From positions 11,105,001 to 11,169,000 of the forward strand of contig NC_080569.1 of the NCBI RefSeq assembly GCF_030253575.1: a DNA stretch of 64,000 nucleotides. Direction: 5' to 3'. This document shows positions 37,069 to 47,408 of the stretch, piece by piece. The stretch comes from Rhododendron vialii. Taxonomy: Eukaryota; Streptophyta; Magnoliopsida; Ericales; Ericaceae. Position numbers and translations under genes: made by a program. How positions within the stretch are numbered: position 1 is the stretch's first letter; each line of letters starts with the position of its first letter. Below the pieces are notes generated by a model. That model was given only the letters and a program-made list of their open reading frames with translations. It had not been told where the DNA came from and did not search any database.

Positions 37069-40000
37069 CTATACTAGACCGTTGAGAATGAAAAAGAAAT
37101 GAGAGAGAGAAAAAGAGTGTGACAATGAGTGAAAGAGAGAGAAAATATGTTCATCCACATGATAGTTTCGAATTGTTATCATGCCATTAATAACTATTAC
37201 AAGAAACAGAGCACTCCAAGCTACACACTTTGCCAAAAATTGAACTCGACCATGCCACAAGATAAGGTACTTTGAGTAAAGCAATTGCCGAATTCGTTTT
37301 AAAAACTTAAGTTCCACCAAGTGCATAGCCCAAATCAAATCAATTTTCAATTTGTTGACCAAATCTACAATATAAGGATGACAAACCACAAGAAAATTGT
37401 CAACACCAAGAAAATCAATTGGTTCTATGATTGGTAACTTCTCAAGAATAGGCCTACATGCATCTTGCTTTTCTAACAAAGAGTGTGAAAAATCTACCTC
37501 GCTATTCATTTCTTTAGTGGTGAGAGAATCAAGGCACGGAGAATTCAAAGGGACAGTTGTAGCTTCCATGGGTGCCAACTCTTCAAAGATTAGTCCATAA
37601 GCATCCTGTTTTGCCAACAACGAATACAAGTAATCCACTTCGACATCCATTTCCTTAGCGGTGAGAGGTTTTTCCAACGGATCTTTATAGTAGACGCCCG
37701 ACGTTTCAAGCATGTTCATCTCGTGAGTAAGGAGTAAGTCCTCCGGGGAAGAATCAAGATACGGTAGATCGAAAGAGACAACTTTAGCGGTGAGGCGCTT
37801 TCCTCCCGGATCATCATATAGAGGGGCATCCACAAGAGAGGGAAGAACCTTCTTCTCTATTGGGGGTAGTTCTTCAAACTCTTCAAATTTTGGAGTCCAA
37901 GAGGTCATGGGACACGCTTCATCCTCCTCATTGAGCAACGCATGCAAATACCTCACTTCGGAAGATTCGAGAAATTCGGCCTCTTCGGCTGTAAGAGCAA
38001 CTTCCAAAGGATCACTATAGAGCAACTCGTCCATATGTTCTTCCACAAGAGTATCAATAAGGCTCGCTTCATGTATATTCTCGTCATCCCCCATTTGACT
38101 GCCCACATTAAAAACATTGACCTCCATCTTCATGTTACTGAAAGTCATATTAAGAAGTCCGTTTCGACAGTTAATGATTGCATCCGCCGTGGCTAGAAAA
38201 GGTCTCCCAAGAATAACCGGAGTAGAAGTAGCTAAAGAGTCAGTCGGATTGGTGTCAAGAATGACAAAATCTACCGGATAAACAAACTGATCAACTTGGA
38301 CTAGAACATCTTCCACTACTCCCCTTGGTACACGAACACTCCGATCGGCCAACTGTATTGTGACACGAGTAGGCTTCATCTCTCCCAAACCAAGTTCTTG
38401 ATAAACAGAAAACGGAAGCAGGTTGACACTTGCTCCAAGATCAAGTAAAGCTTGTTTGATACGCTTCCCTCCAATGGTGACCGCGATAGTAGGGCTCCCC
38501 GGATCCTTGTACTTAGGCGCAATATTCGTTTGAATGATAGAACTCACTTGCTCAGTAAGGAATATCTTCTTTTGAACATTAAGCTTGCGCTTCCGAGTAC
38601 ACAAATCCTTAAGAAACTTGGCATATGAGGGAATCTGCTTAATTGCATCCATAAGAGGAATGTTGATCTTCACTTGATTGAATAACTCATGCAACTCCGC
38701 ATTCAAATTTGGTTTCGCCAAAGCCCTCAAATGATTAGGAAACGGTGCCGGTGTTGGAATCACTCGAGGATCCGGTACACTTTGTTCCTTCACTTTGTCT
38801 TTATCCTTTCCTTCTTCTTCAAGAGTCTCTTTACTTGCTTCCTTGGGAGATTCCCCAGGTATTGGAATTGAACGTTCGATAGGAGGAGGCAGGTAAGATG
38901 GTTCCGGAGGCATCACCACTTGATTGTCAACTGTCTTTCCACTTCGAAGAGAAATAATAGCCTTTGCTTGCTCGGGGAAAGTCACCGAAGAGCTAGCAAA
39001 GTGAAGACCTTGAGAAGTAGGATTAGAATTCGGTTGCAGATTAGGTTGAGGTTGAGTAGGGAACTTCCCCTTCTCTTGTTGTAACAAACCCACCGTAGTT
39101 GTCAACTTGCCCAACTGATTTCTAATTTCATTCATCATCTGAGTTTGTTGCTCACTGATAGCAGTTTGACCTTGCAAAAGAGCAATAAATTGATCTTCCC
39201 AAGAACGCTTTGGTGGTTGTTGGTGGAATTGAGCAGGTTGTTGTTGAAATTGGTTCGCATGTGGGAACGGAGCAGAAGGAGCAAAATCAGGCGGACCTTG
39301 AGCTTAAGGGAAACGGATGGCATTCTGGGGTTGCTTCTAAGGTAATTGAGGAGCTTGCGGTGGAGCTTGAGAAGAACCCCCTTCAACAGGTTGACTCCAA
39401 CGGAAAGCTGGATGTTGTCTTGTCCCCGGATTATAAGATTGAGAATAAGGATCAAAGTGTTGCACGGCTTGTACTTCTTCTGGAGCAATTCCATTAATCA
39501 CATTCTTCAAAGCAGGAATATTGGGGCACGCTTCGGTAGAATGGCCCACAATTTCACAAATAACACATACTTCTTCCACTTGGCGTACTGCTTTCACTTC
39601 TTGAGATTGAGTACTCTTTAACTCCAACTTGTCAAGTTTTCGAGCTATCTCCTCCAAACGAGTTTCAAAAGCTGTATGCTCCGCAATAGAGAACTTCCCT
39701 GAACCAGTAGGACCTTGATTGAACATTACTCTATCTCCCGGATCTGCAAACTGCCAAGACTGAGTCTTCTCAGCTAGGGACTCATAATAATCCCAAGCAT
39801 CCTCCGGTGTCTTTCCCATAAAATCACCTCCACCCATAGTATCCAGAAGCTATTTACTCTCTTGAGAACACCCGGTGTAGAAATAGTTAACTCTGAGATA
39901 CAACGGAAAGTTGTGATGAGGAACCGACATAAGCAAGTCCTTGTAACGCTCCCAATACTTGTGATAAGTCTCTCCATCCCTTTGCTTGAAACATTGAATC

Positions 40001-40527
40001 TGATCGATAAGTAACTTTGTCCTGCTTGCTGGAAAGAACTTAGTAGTGAAAGCATCCTGAACTTCTCCCCAGTTACGCAAAGATTGTGGCTTCAAAGAAT
40101 TGAACCATTGTTTCGCCTTGTCTTTGAGAGTGAACGGGAATAACTTCAAACGAGCTTGGTCAAGTTGCCCTGGAACTGTAACAAAAGAGTGCAGAATATT
40201 CTCGAACTCCCGGATATACAAATACGGATCCTCCAATTCTCTCCCCCAAAACTCTGGAATAATACGAAGATACTCAGCCTTGAATTCAAATGTATTCCCA
40301 GCGGTCGGTGTCGGAATAACGATAGGAGATACTTGAGGAGCCCGTTCTGGATTAAGATAATCACGTAGAGTACGAACTGGAACTTCTTCGGCCATTGGGC
40401 CTTTGCAATTGCGATTTAATTTGCGAGGCGGAGAGTGGGCAGGATACGCCCTAGCAATGCTACGGATTCTTGGCGGAGACGAAGAACGATGAAGCCGATT
40501 TGAAATTGGGCTTCGGTAAACACGCAT
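37069..40527 (-). pseudogene. Gypsy gag-protease frame with three stops
   Basis: One continuous frame of 1,153 codons. Gag core: EFKAEYLRIIPEFWGRELED, then FPFTLKDKAKQWFNSLKP and TKFFPASRTKLL, the plant gypsy gag signature. A CCHC-like knuckle CVICEIVGHSTEAC follows, then a Gln/Pro-rich linker. Protease has LLDLGASVNLLPFSVY and ends near VILGRPFLATADAIINC. The C-terminal third carries three diverged repeats of an acidic motif (LTAEEAEFLES, LTAKEMDVEVDYLYSLL, LTTKEMNSEVDFSHSLL). Stops interrupt it at about 39847 (TAG), 39337 (TAG) and 39304 (TAA), each one C-to-T change from a Gln codon. Not translated whole unless read through. Confidence 0.88.
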
Positions 40528-40898
40528 ACACAGGCAAAAATACTAACTAACTACCAACAAACTATCAGACAGAAGGGGCCATCCCGCCACCTTAACTCAG
40601 CAAACAGAATATGCGATGGGTTATGCCACCACCTCGGCTAAGCAATGCAATCAAATTTAAGCTAACTAACTAAATTAATTACGCTAAACTAACTAAGAAA
40701 CAAATTCGATATTTAGCCTGGCTTCGTTACGCCTCAAGTTTAGATGAACTAGGTTAGAGGTATCCACCAAACTAAATACGAACTACTAACACATAAACTA
40801 CTAAACTACTACTACTAGACGAAAGCGGGATACTTACAGTGGTTTGTCGAACCTCCAAGAAAGCCATAATAAGAAATCCCCGGCAACGGCGCCAAAAA

Positions 40899-42347
40899 TG
40901 CTTCGTTTGCTCTGATAAATGGAATAACGCCCCAAGTGTAGGGCTTAACACGTCAGTTGAAGCATAATAAACCGGAAATCCGGGATCGTACCCAAAGGAA
41001 TAATTATATGGCTTGATCGGATTTGTAGAGCAAGTAAGGGCTTTCGGCCTTTAGACGGCCAACTTTGTTTTACTTTAAAAGGTGGAAATAAAAGGCTAAA
41101 TTAAAAACAAATTAACTAAAGAAAAGATAGGCTAGGTCTAGGAATTATTAACACCCAAGACCCGAGCTAAATCACACTTTTCACCCAACTACACAATTTA
41201 AGATACTTGATTTTAGTTCTCAAATCGGAAAATAGAATGATTTGAGAACCAAGCTAGCTCTAGAATTCATTTGACAAATACCTCGTGTGAAAGAGCTCTA
41301 ACCATCATGTGTGGTGGGTAGGCGATGCTCCCACCTACACATGATCAAAGAGGTTAACACCTCGGTAATTTATTAAACAAACCCGAACCCCACATAAATT
41401 TTCAAATCGAAGTTTAAAGCTTTATTGGGTGCAAAATGTAATTTTCGCCCGAGCCATGAGGTGCTAATCACCCCATGACCTAACCCTTGAAACTACTCAC
41501 TCATATCTAGAGAGATAAAAGCAAGCAAAAATCTACTTAACATAATTGAAATAACAAGACTTGAAATAAACTAGAGATTAAGATAGATCGGGAGAAAATG
41601 AACGACTTTAATTAAGGCAACAATAACAAAAAGTAACAACTAAAGGCAGGAATTGAAATATTCAAAACTGAAAAATGAAGAACACTCAAGAACAATTTGA
41701 ATCTAGATCTAGATCTAAAATTAGGTAAGCAAATTTAATTCTACTTTTTTGTACAAAACAATGAAATAAGCTTTTATACTTCTAAGATCCGCGCCTGGAA
41801 TATTCCCTAGATGCTCTGAAAATCCCATGCCAAGCCCCTCGGCATCGATGGCAACGGCCTTAGAGTGCTTCACTAAGGGGCTCGGCATCGATGTAAAGAG
41901 TTTTATCCCATCGATGCCGAGGTGGCTAAGGGACTGGGCCACTAAGGGGCTCGGCATCGATGTAAAGGATTTTAGTCTATCGATGCCGAGCTCAATAGCT
42001 CAGAATTCTGCTCGGGCAATGACTTCCTCTTGCTCGGGCAAATCTGCTTCTGCCTTGGGCAATGATAGGTTCTGCTCGGGCGATGACAGGTTCTGCTCGG
42101 GCGAACCAACTTCTGCTCGGGCAAACCAACTTCTGCTCGGGCAATGACTTGGCAATTCCTTGGCCATCGGGTTGTTTCCACTTTGACATGCCTTAGACTT
42201 CATAAATTCTTCTACTTGGTGATTTATCTACAAAACATAACCAAAACACTCTACAAGCAAAAATCATTAATAATAACTAATTAATACTTTAAATTAAACT
42301 AAACTAAGCACTAGCGCACCCTACATTACATTCTCGGGTGCTTATCA
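40899..42347 (-). repeat. Gypsy 5' LTR (1,449 bp)
   Basis: Same length as the other LTR. A TACAAAAAAGTAGAATTAAA stretch near 41735 and a TATAAAAGC near 41775, read on the minus strand, may be core promoter. Confidence 0.93.
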
Positions 42348-42352
42348 GTCAT

Positions 42353-43451
42353 GGACCAAGCTGCCCATGCAAGGGCAACTTCTGGAAATAGACCGACCAT
42401 CGCGCGATGGAGTCACTTCATTGCGCGAGTGTCACAACTGGACTTCCAGAAATTACTTTGCATACCTGAGCTCTGAGACATGTTCAAAAGCAACCCAGGG
42501 GCATTCCAAAGTTAAATTACTAATAGCTAAGAGTTAAACTACAAATTTTAACATACAAGACAATGGGTCTGGTTTTAAACATGCTTTACAATTATTCAAA
42601 GCACTATAAAACAGAAAATAACTAGCATCCCATCCCCACGAGGACTGTCACGTGCTGACTCAAAGCGTCGCGCGATACAATGAGTCCATCGCACGTGGGT
42701 TTGCTTGTACACGGGTCTTGTAACCCTGCTGACTTTATAACCAGAACTGATATTGATTATCAGCCTTGGCTCTGTTAGCCCCTTCAGGGATCAAAACAGT
42801 AAACAGTAAATGAGTTATACCTTTGCTTGTGTGTTACAAAAATGAATCGAACTAGGTGGTGTGGCTTGGAAGATGAGTGTAGGGGAATGACTTGAGTAAG
42901 GAAGTAGGAGGAGTGTTTGAAAGTAGTATTGTCTTTCTTTCTTGATTTTGTTGTAACCCTTTGAAAGATGAACAATGGGGGGTATATATAGGAGATGAGA
43001 AAGTGCTTGGTGGGTGAAGGACTTGGCCTAGTGACCAGCCAACAAGGCTGGCCAGCCCTCCTTGGTGGAGGAAGTGGCCAACAAGGTGAGGGGAGTGGTT
43101 GCGAGGGTGGTGCAACCCATGCACCTGCAAACGTTGTTCAGCCCACGAAAACGGGATTCCCAGGTCAATAGCCCCCTGATCATCACAAAATCCAGTTGGA
43201 AAAAAGTGAAAACGACAAGTGTTGACCATCGCGCGAGGAACTAGGTCCATCGCGCGATGGTTTTACCCACCCACGCGATGGTCAACAGTCAAGGTTTAAC
43301 TTTGACCAACACCTGGCAAGTAGAGCATCGCGCAAGAGAATCAATGGGTCGCGCGATGGTCAACCCCTGTGGTCAGGGTTTTGACTTAGGATTTTAGATT
43401 TCAAGAAGGATTTTAGTTTACACCAAGCTCAAGCCACTTCACACTCAATAC
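42353..43451 (-). mobile_element. Older repeat hosting the gypsy element, right part
   Basis: Contains repeated CG-rich words related to CCATCGCGCGATGG at about 42392, 42414, 42667, 42691, 43228, 43248, 43273, 43326 and 43350. On the minus strand a CTATATATACCCCCC at about 42978-42992 looks like an LTR promoter. It ends exactly where the third B3 copy begins (about 43452). No coding capacity. Confidence 0.5.
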
Positions 43452-43904
43452 TGTTTTGGAACAAGAAGTTTTCCATTCTGAATCGTGTTTGTGATGCTCA
43501 GATTGCTGTCTCCTGTCGAACTCATTCAGGTAATGCCCAAGGTTTAAACGAGGGACTGCAAACTGTTTGTGCCTTTATGCTGAGAATGTTGTTGTTTGTT
43601 ACTCTAGCATTTCGAAGAGATAAATGTCATTCGGCCAATTTTAGCCTCCTCTTCTTCAATGCACAACTCGAAGTCCCTACCATAGCCTGCTTCTGTGGCC
43701 AGTACCTCTTGGGTGGCTTTCTTATATAAGTCTCTTAAATGGGGAAGGCAATAAGGACCCATAATTCGGAAGTGATCGATCATTAGAGGCAAATTGGCTC
43801 GAAATATAACAACTGAAATAACTTTTTGATGGGATTGTTTCATTGTAATAACAGAGTGTGTAGTCTAAAAAATTTGCCGAAAAAGTGAATTTTGTGGAAT
43901 CAAT

Positions 43905-44176
43905 GTGGATATTATGCGCAGGTGCCCCTCATCCCCAGGCAAGGTCTCGGTTTCGAGCCTTGTCAGGTGGCAAGGGGGTGTGGGATAAAGCATTATGCCC
44001 ACTTGTATTTAGGTGGTGCTGTGGTGACCGCCTGTTCTCCCGGACAGTAGCTATGACTCGAACCAGACATTCCACAGCGGGTAGGAAGCCCCTATGGTCA
44101 CGCCCAAGGGGGGTTGCTACGCTGGTTGCCCCCTTCCAACCTTTTCGCGGATCAAAAAAAAAAAGTGGATATTATG
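43905..44176 (+). mobile_element. tRNA-derived SINE with 12-bp target duplication
   Basis: A 248 bp body (43917-44164) ends in an A run and is flanked by perfect GTGGATATTATG repeats (43905-43916, 44165-44176). GGTTTCGAGCC (about 43950) fits a polymerase III B box; no clear A box, so the 5' end may be truncated. The paralogous position near 19700 lacks the insert, confirming it. Confidence 0.88.
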
Positions 44177-44710
44177 GACTGAAGCTACACAAACATGATG
44201 AAGCAAATGTAAAAGCATGAGACAAGAAGTCTAGTTGTGCTCTAACTGCTTCTTGAGAAACACTGAGAATGGGACATTACATGATTTTAAGATGTTCAGG
44301 CATATATCATCCTCGTATTCGTGATAAAGGTTGAAATTGAGTTCCCTATCGTCGCCTGCATCTCCGGGTTGTACCTCTTGGTTGGCTTCTTCAAATGAGT
44401 CTCTGAAATGGGAAAGGAAAGTACTCGTAAGTCAATATGCGATCAATCATTAAAAGGAAAATTGGCACCAAAAGTATATATACATAGGTCCATTGAGACA
44501 GAAGAAGCATTAGCTAGCAGTTCATTACCTGGTTAGCGGTTCAGGTTCTGCAACATCTGCATTAGCATCATCAATGACAATGGGGTTCTGAATATGGCCG
44601 CCTTTTGTATCATCATCACGATCTTGATTTCCCTTGATCATGACTCTGTTTTTCTGAAACATCCTCCTTTGATTTCGCTTCCTCCTCTTCTTTTTCTTTA
44701 CTCTCGGAAT

Positions 44711-45259
44711 TAAGAGTGTACACGGTCCGGATTAGTTCGGTTCTCTAAAAAATCAGTAACCAGACCATTTTCAAATGGTTCTAAAAAATTGGGAACCAGA
44801 ACCCAACTAATATATACATGAAACCTAATCAGAACCAAACCGCAAGACCGGTCTGGTTTTGGTTCGGTTCCGGTTCTATCCAATAAGCATCCAAACACTT
44901 ATTCACAAAATATAAACTCATAAAATTAAAAAAATAGAAAGATAATCTGCTGGAGTAGAAAATGAAGGAAGAAAATAAAAGCTTTCCTAATAAATTAAGT
45001 TTAGTAAGGAAAAGATTAATCTACCAAATTCAAATACATATTTAATTATACACATATGTATATCTATATTTATCTTAGTTTTAAACAGTCCAGTTCGGTT
45101 CTAACCACGGTTCATTAATTAAGAACCAGTAACCGGACCAAAATTAACGGTTCTTATTCATTTGGAACCATAATCTTACCGTAGAACCGGATCAAATAAG
45201 ACGGTTCAATCCGGATTAAACCGATTTTATGATTTGAGCGGTTTTCTTGAACATCCCTA
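44711..45259. mobile_element. hAT-like non-autonomous element
   Basis: Left end TAAGAGTGTACACGG and right end (reverse-complemented) TAGGGATGTTCAAG resemble the YAGGGRTGT ends of plant hAT elements. The interior is rich in GGTTCGGTTC and AACCGG words on both strands, typical of such elements. It splits a segment that is continuous in B3 exon 1. No clean 8-bp target duplication remains. Confidence 0.5.
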
Positions 45260-45366
45260 CACGAATCCTTCTTTCTTTTCTACCCCCTGTCACTTGGGCG
45301 GATATCAAGTTATCTGCTTTCAGACATTTTCTTGACCTTTCTTGAATGGGGTGAGTGCTTATTGCG

Positions 45367-45376
<10 letters not shown>

Positions 45377-45411
<35 letters not shown>
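45377..45411. repeat. (GA)n microsatellite of the third B3 copy
   Basis: About 17 GA units after a GTGTGTGTG run, at the same relative place as 8269-8317 and 12477-12537. Confidence 0.85.
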
Positions 45412-45416
<5 letters not shown>

Positions 45417-46286
45417 GTGTGGAAGTAGGCTAGTATATATAAATAACGGTCACTACAGTGCTTATAGCTTTCTACAGTTTTTTGTTACAAGACCGTTTTT
45501 TCGGTTGGCCGTTTGATCAGAATATAAATCGTTAAACAAGTGCCCTGATGTAACAAAAAGAAAGAAAGGGGAAAAGAATATAAGAAAACAAAGACATGTT
45601 TAGTTTGGAAAAGCAGTCTAGGTCCATAGTCTTCTTGGCCTTCCATTTGAGTAGATACTACACATGATAAAAAAAAAAGAAAAGAACCAACAACAGATTC
45701 TGCAGAGCATGAAAACTTACGAAGAATCATGGGTCCTACTAATCGTCCATTTTCATAGGGCTCAATGCAGGAAATATTCACGAAAAATTTGTTGAATTCA
45801 TTAATTTAGTCACATGATTTCATTACGTTTCTAAGGCAATGATAATATAGTTCCTTGTTGTCACAAAAAATTAATGACACTTAATTTTTTTTATATTAAT
45901 GCAATGAAATTGTGTATATCTAAAAAATAAACTGCTTATTCCATCAAAATAAGATCAGATCTTCTACGGGCAACAAAAGGATGGTACAATCCATCCTCGA
46001 TCGTAAAGCACCAATTGTCGGATCCAAACATGTAGAATACGATTTATGTACTCAACTGCCACAACAAATTGCATAACAAAAGTCCATGTAGCTTGTTAGA
46101 TGGTAGTAATTAGCAAAGAGCTTCACACCCAATTGAGTTGATTTGTGAATGGACAACTAATTAACTTTGATCTGCAGAAAAAAAAAATCTCTGAGTTTGT
46201 ATATATATATTTTTTCCAATGGGACGTGCATAGATCTCGTGAAACAAATCCAAGACAAGGAAATCTATACAATTGCTTTACTGAGG
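45412..46286. other. Intergenic region
   Basis: Up to about 45765 it matches 20255-20600 (duplicated B3 5' flank). From there to 46286 there is AT-rich DNA without a recognised gene. Confidence 0.5.
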
Positions 46287-46400
46287 TCCCGTTCCGTTAA
46301 GATTCTTATTTTTTCGTATTTATTTTTTGAATTAAAGGTAATGTATTGTGAGAGAATAAAATGTCTCGTAAAACATAAAAAAATAAGTACCGTACTTCTT
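46287..46400. mobile_element. MITE of the GGTCCCG ... AATAAGTAC family
   Basis: Starts AGGTCCCGTTCCGTTAAGAT and ends AAAAAATAAGTACCGTAC. Related to 61286-61415 (GGTCCCGCTTCGTTAAGGG start). Ends are only partly inverted. Confidence 0.45.
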
Positions 46401-46790
46401 CTTCTTTTTATAGTAGCGCGGGGCCTGAATAATCACTCCTTCAAATTAACAATCGCGAATGACAAATGACAAAGCTATCAATTTACCATCCCCCAATACC
46501 TAAGTTTCCTCTTCGTCGATCTCAGTGACCAGAACTCTAACCGAATTTCACAAGGTATAAAAGAGCAACGTACGCTTCGCGCAATTTTTTTCTTCTGTAA
46601 TTGATCAATTCCCCCAATATCATTTTTTTGGGGGGTAAATCCCCCAATTTTCTTTTCCCCTTATTGATAACTGAAAGCACATTTTTCTTGCACAAATATT
46701 ATCAAGCATATATAAAATTATTTTTGCATATTTTTCAATAACATTGAAAAGGTTTTAGAACACCAGGGCTTCACCATGAGCCTATCTCAG

Positions 46791-47408
46791 TCAGGCCATG
46801 GACCAAGTAACGTTTACATCATCCGAGTAATCGTTATTCAACCCCAATCCCTTCCACACAGCCTCCGACCCTTCAATTATATCATTCCCGCACGGCGGCT
46901 TGCCTTCGCTTTCCTCATCACACCCGCGAAACGAAACACACTCATCCACCACCTCCGCCACCACGCTCCTCCCATCCCCGCCGAAAACCCGTATCATCTG
47001 CCCGCACCTCGACCCTCTGTTGAACCACCCGGTTGACATCGCCACCACTCTCTCCGTCGCTGGATATAACTTACCGTCGCACTCCGAGGGGAACGAGTAC
47101 TGAAAATCGCGGTGCTTGAGCTTGGCGGGTGTCGAGCCGCGCGTGAGCACCGGAGGGGAGCAGTCATAGAACAGACAGACGGTGCCGTTATACAGCGTGC
47201 TGCCGGAGGGTTCACAGTTTCTGTGGTCGGATTCAAGGGTGCAGAAGTGAGTCCCCACGTCTTTGCATTTTCCGCTAATGCAGACGAGCGCGCCTCGACA
47301 GTCCGAAGAATATTGACACGGGCCGTTGCACGATGAGATGGAGGCTCCGGAAAATGGTAGGAAGACGATGTATAGCAGCAGAAGAGAGAGAAACACAAAG
47401 TTTGGCAT
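46791..47408 (-). CDS. Kiwellin (ripening-related family), secreted
   Basis: Single exon, 205 residues from the methionine at 47408. MPNFVFLSLLLLYIVFLPFS is a clear signal peptide, so the protein should enter the secretory route to the apoplast. The mature part starts near SCNGPCQYSSDC with the Cys-rich N-terminal module, then the double-psi beta-barrel core: YDCSPPVL, FPSECDGK, VVAMSTGWFNRGSRCG, VVDECVS, then NDIIEGSEAVWKGLGL and a VTWSMA end that is near-invariant in the family. An upstream in-frame extension (to 47432) would start at TTG and is not used. Kiwellins are defence-related; some bind fungal chorismate mutase, which is known for maize members and not shown here. Confidence 0.93.
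   Translation of the reverse strand: MPNFVFLSLLLLYIVFLPFSGASISSCNGPCQYSSDCRGALVCISGKCKDVGTHFCTLESDHRNCEPSGSTLYNGTVCLFYDCSPPVLTRGSTPAKLKHRDFQYSFPSECDGKLYPATERVVAMSTGWFNRGSRCGQMIRVFGGDGRSVVAEVVDECVSFRGCDEESEGKPPCGNDIIEGSEAVWKGLGLNNDYSDDVNVTWSMA

Larger units (their letters stand above)
33364..42352 (-). mobile_element. Ty3/gypsy-type element with gag and protease only
   Basis: Complete 8,979 bp element on the minus strand. LTRs 33369-34817 and 40899-42347 are both 1,449 bp, start TGATAAGC and end GAAGCA on the coding strand; 5-bp target duplication GTCAT (33364-33368, 42348-42352). The primer site beside the 5' LTR (TGGCGCCGTTGCCGGGGA at about 40877-40894) is complementary to tRNA-Asp, as in Athila-type elements. 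A GGGGGGTG purine tract abuts the 3' LTR. By eye the LTRs differ at 25-30 sites without indels, about 2%. No reverse transcriptase, RNase H or integrase is present: the 2.2 kb after protease is non-coding, so it depends on a partner element. Confidence 0.95.
43452..45340 (-). pseudogene. Third copy of the B3 pseudogene, truncated
   Basis: Matches 19262-20254 in order: ENFLFQ-region start at 43455, deleted first B3 domain (PNDIYLFEM region near 43620), exon-like acidic pieces at about 44330-44420 and 44540-44690. It keeps the original start region lost at 20230: near 45326 the minus strand reads MSESR and then TAA where intact copies have a Gly codon. A SINE (43917-44164) and a 549 bp element (44711-45259) have inserted. 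The downstream C-terminal half is missing beyond 43452. Confidence 0.75.

Noticed and set aside
44710..44898. Short ORF rich in Arg/Pro in the hAT-like insert
   Set aside because: Comes from GGTTCGGTT repeats; no protein family.
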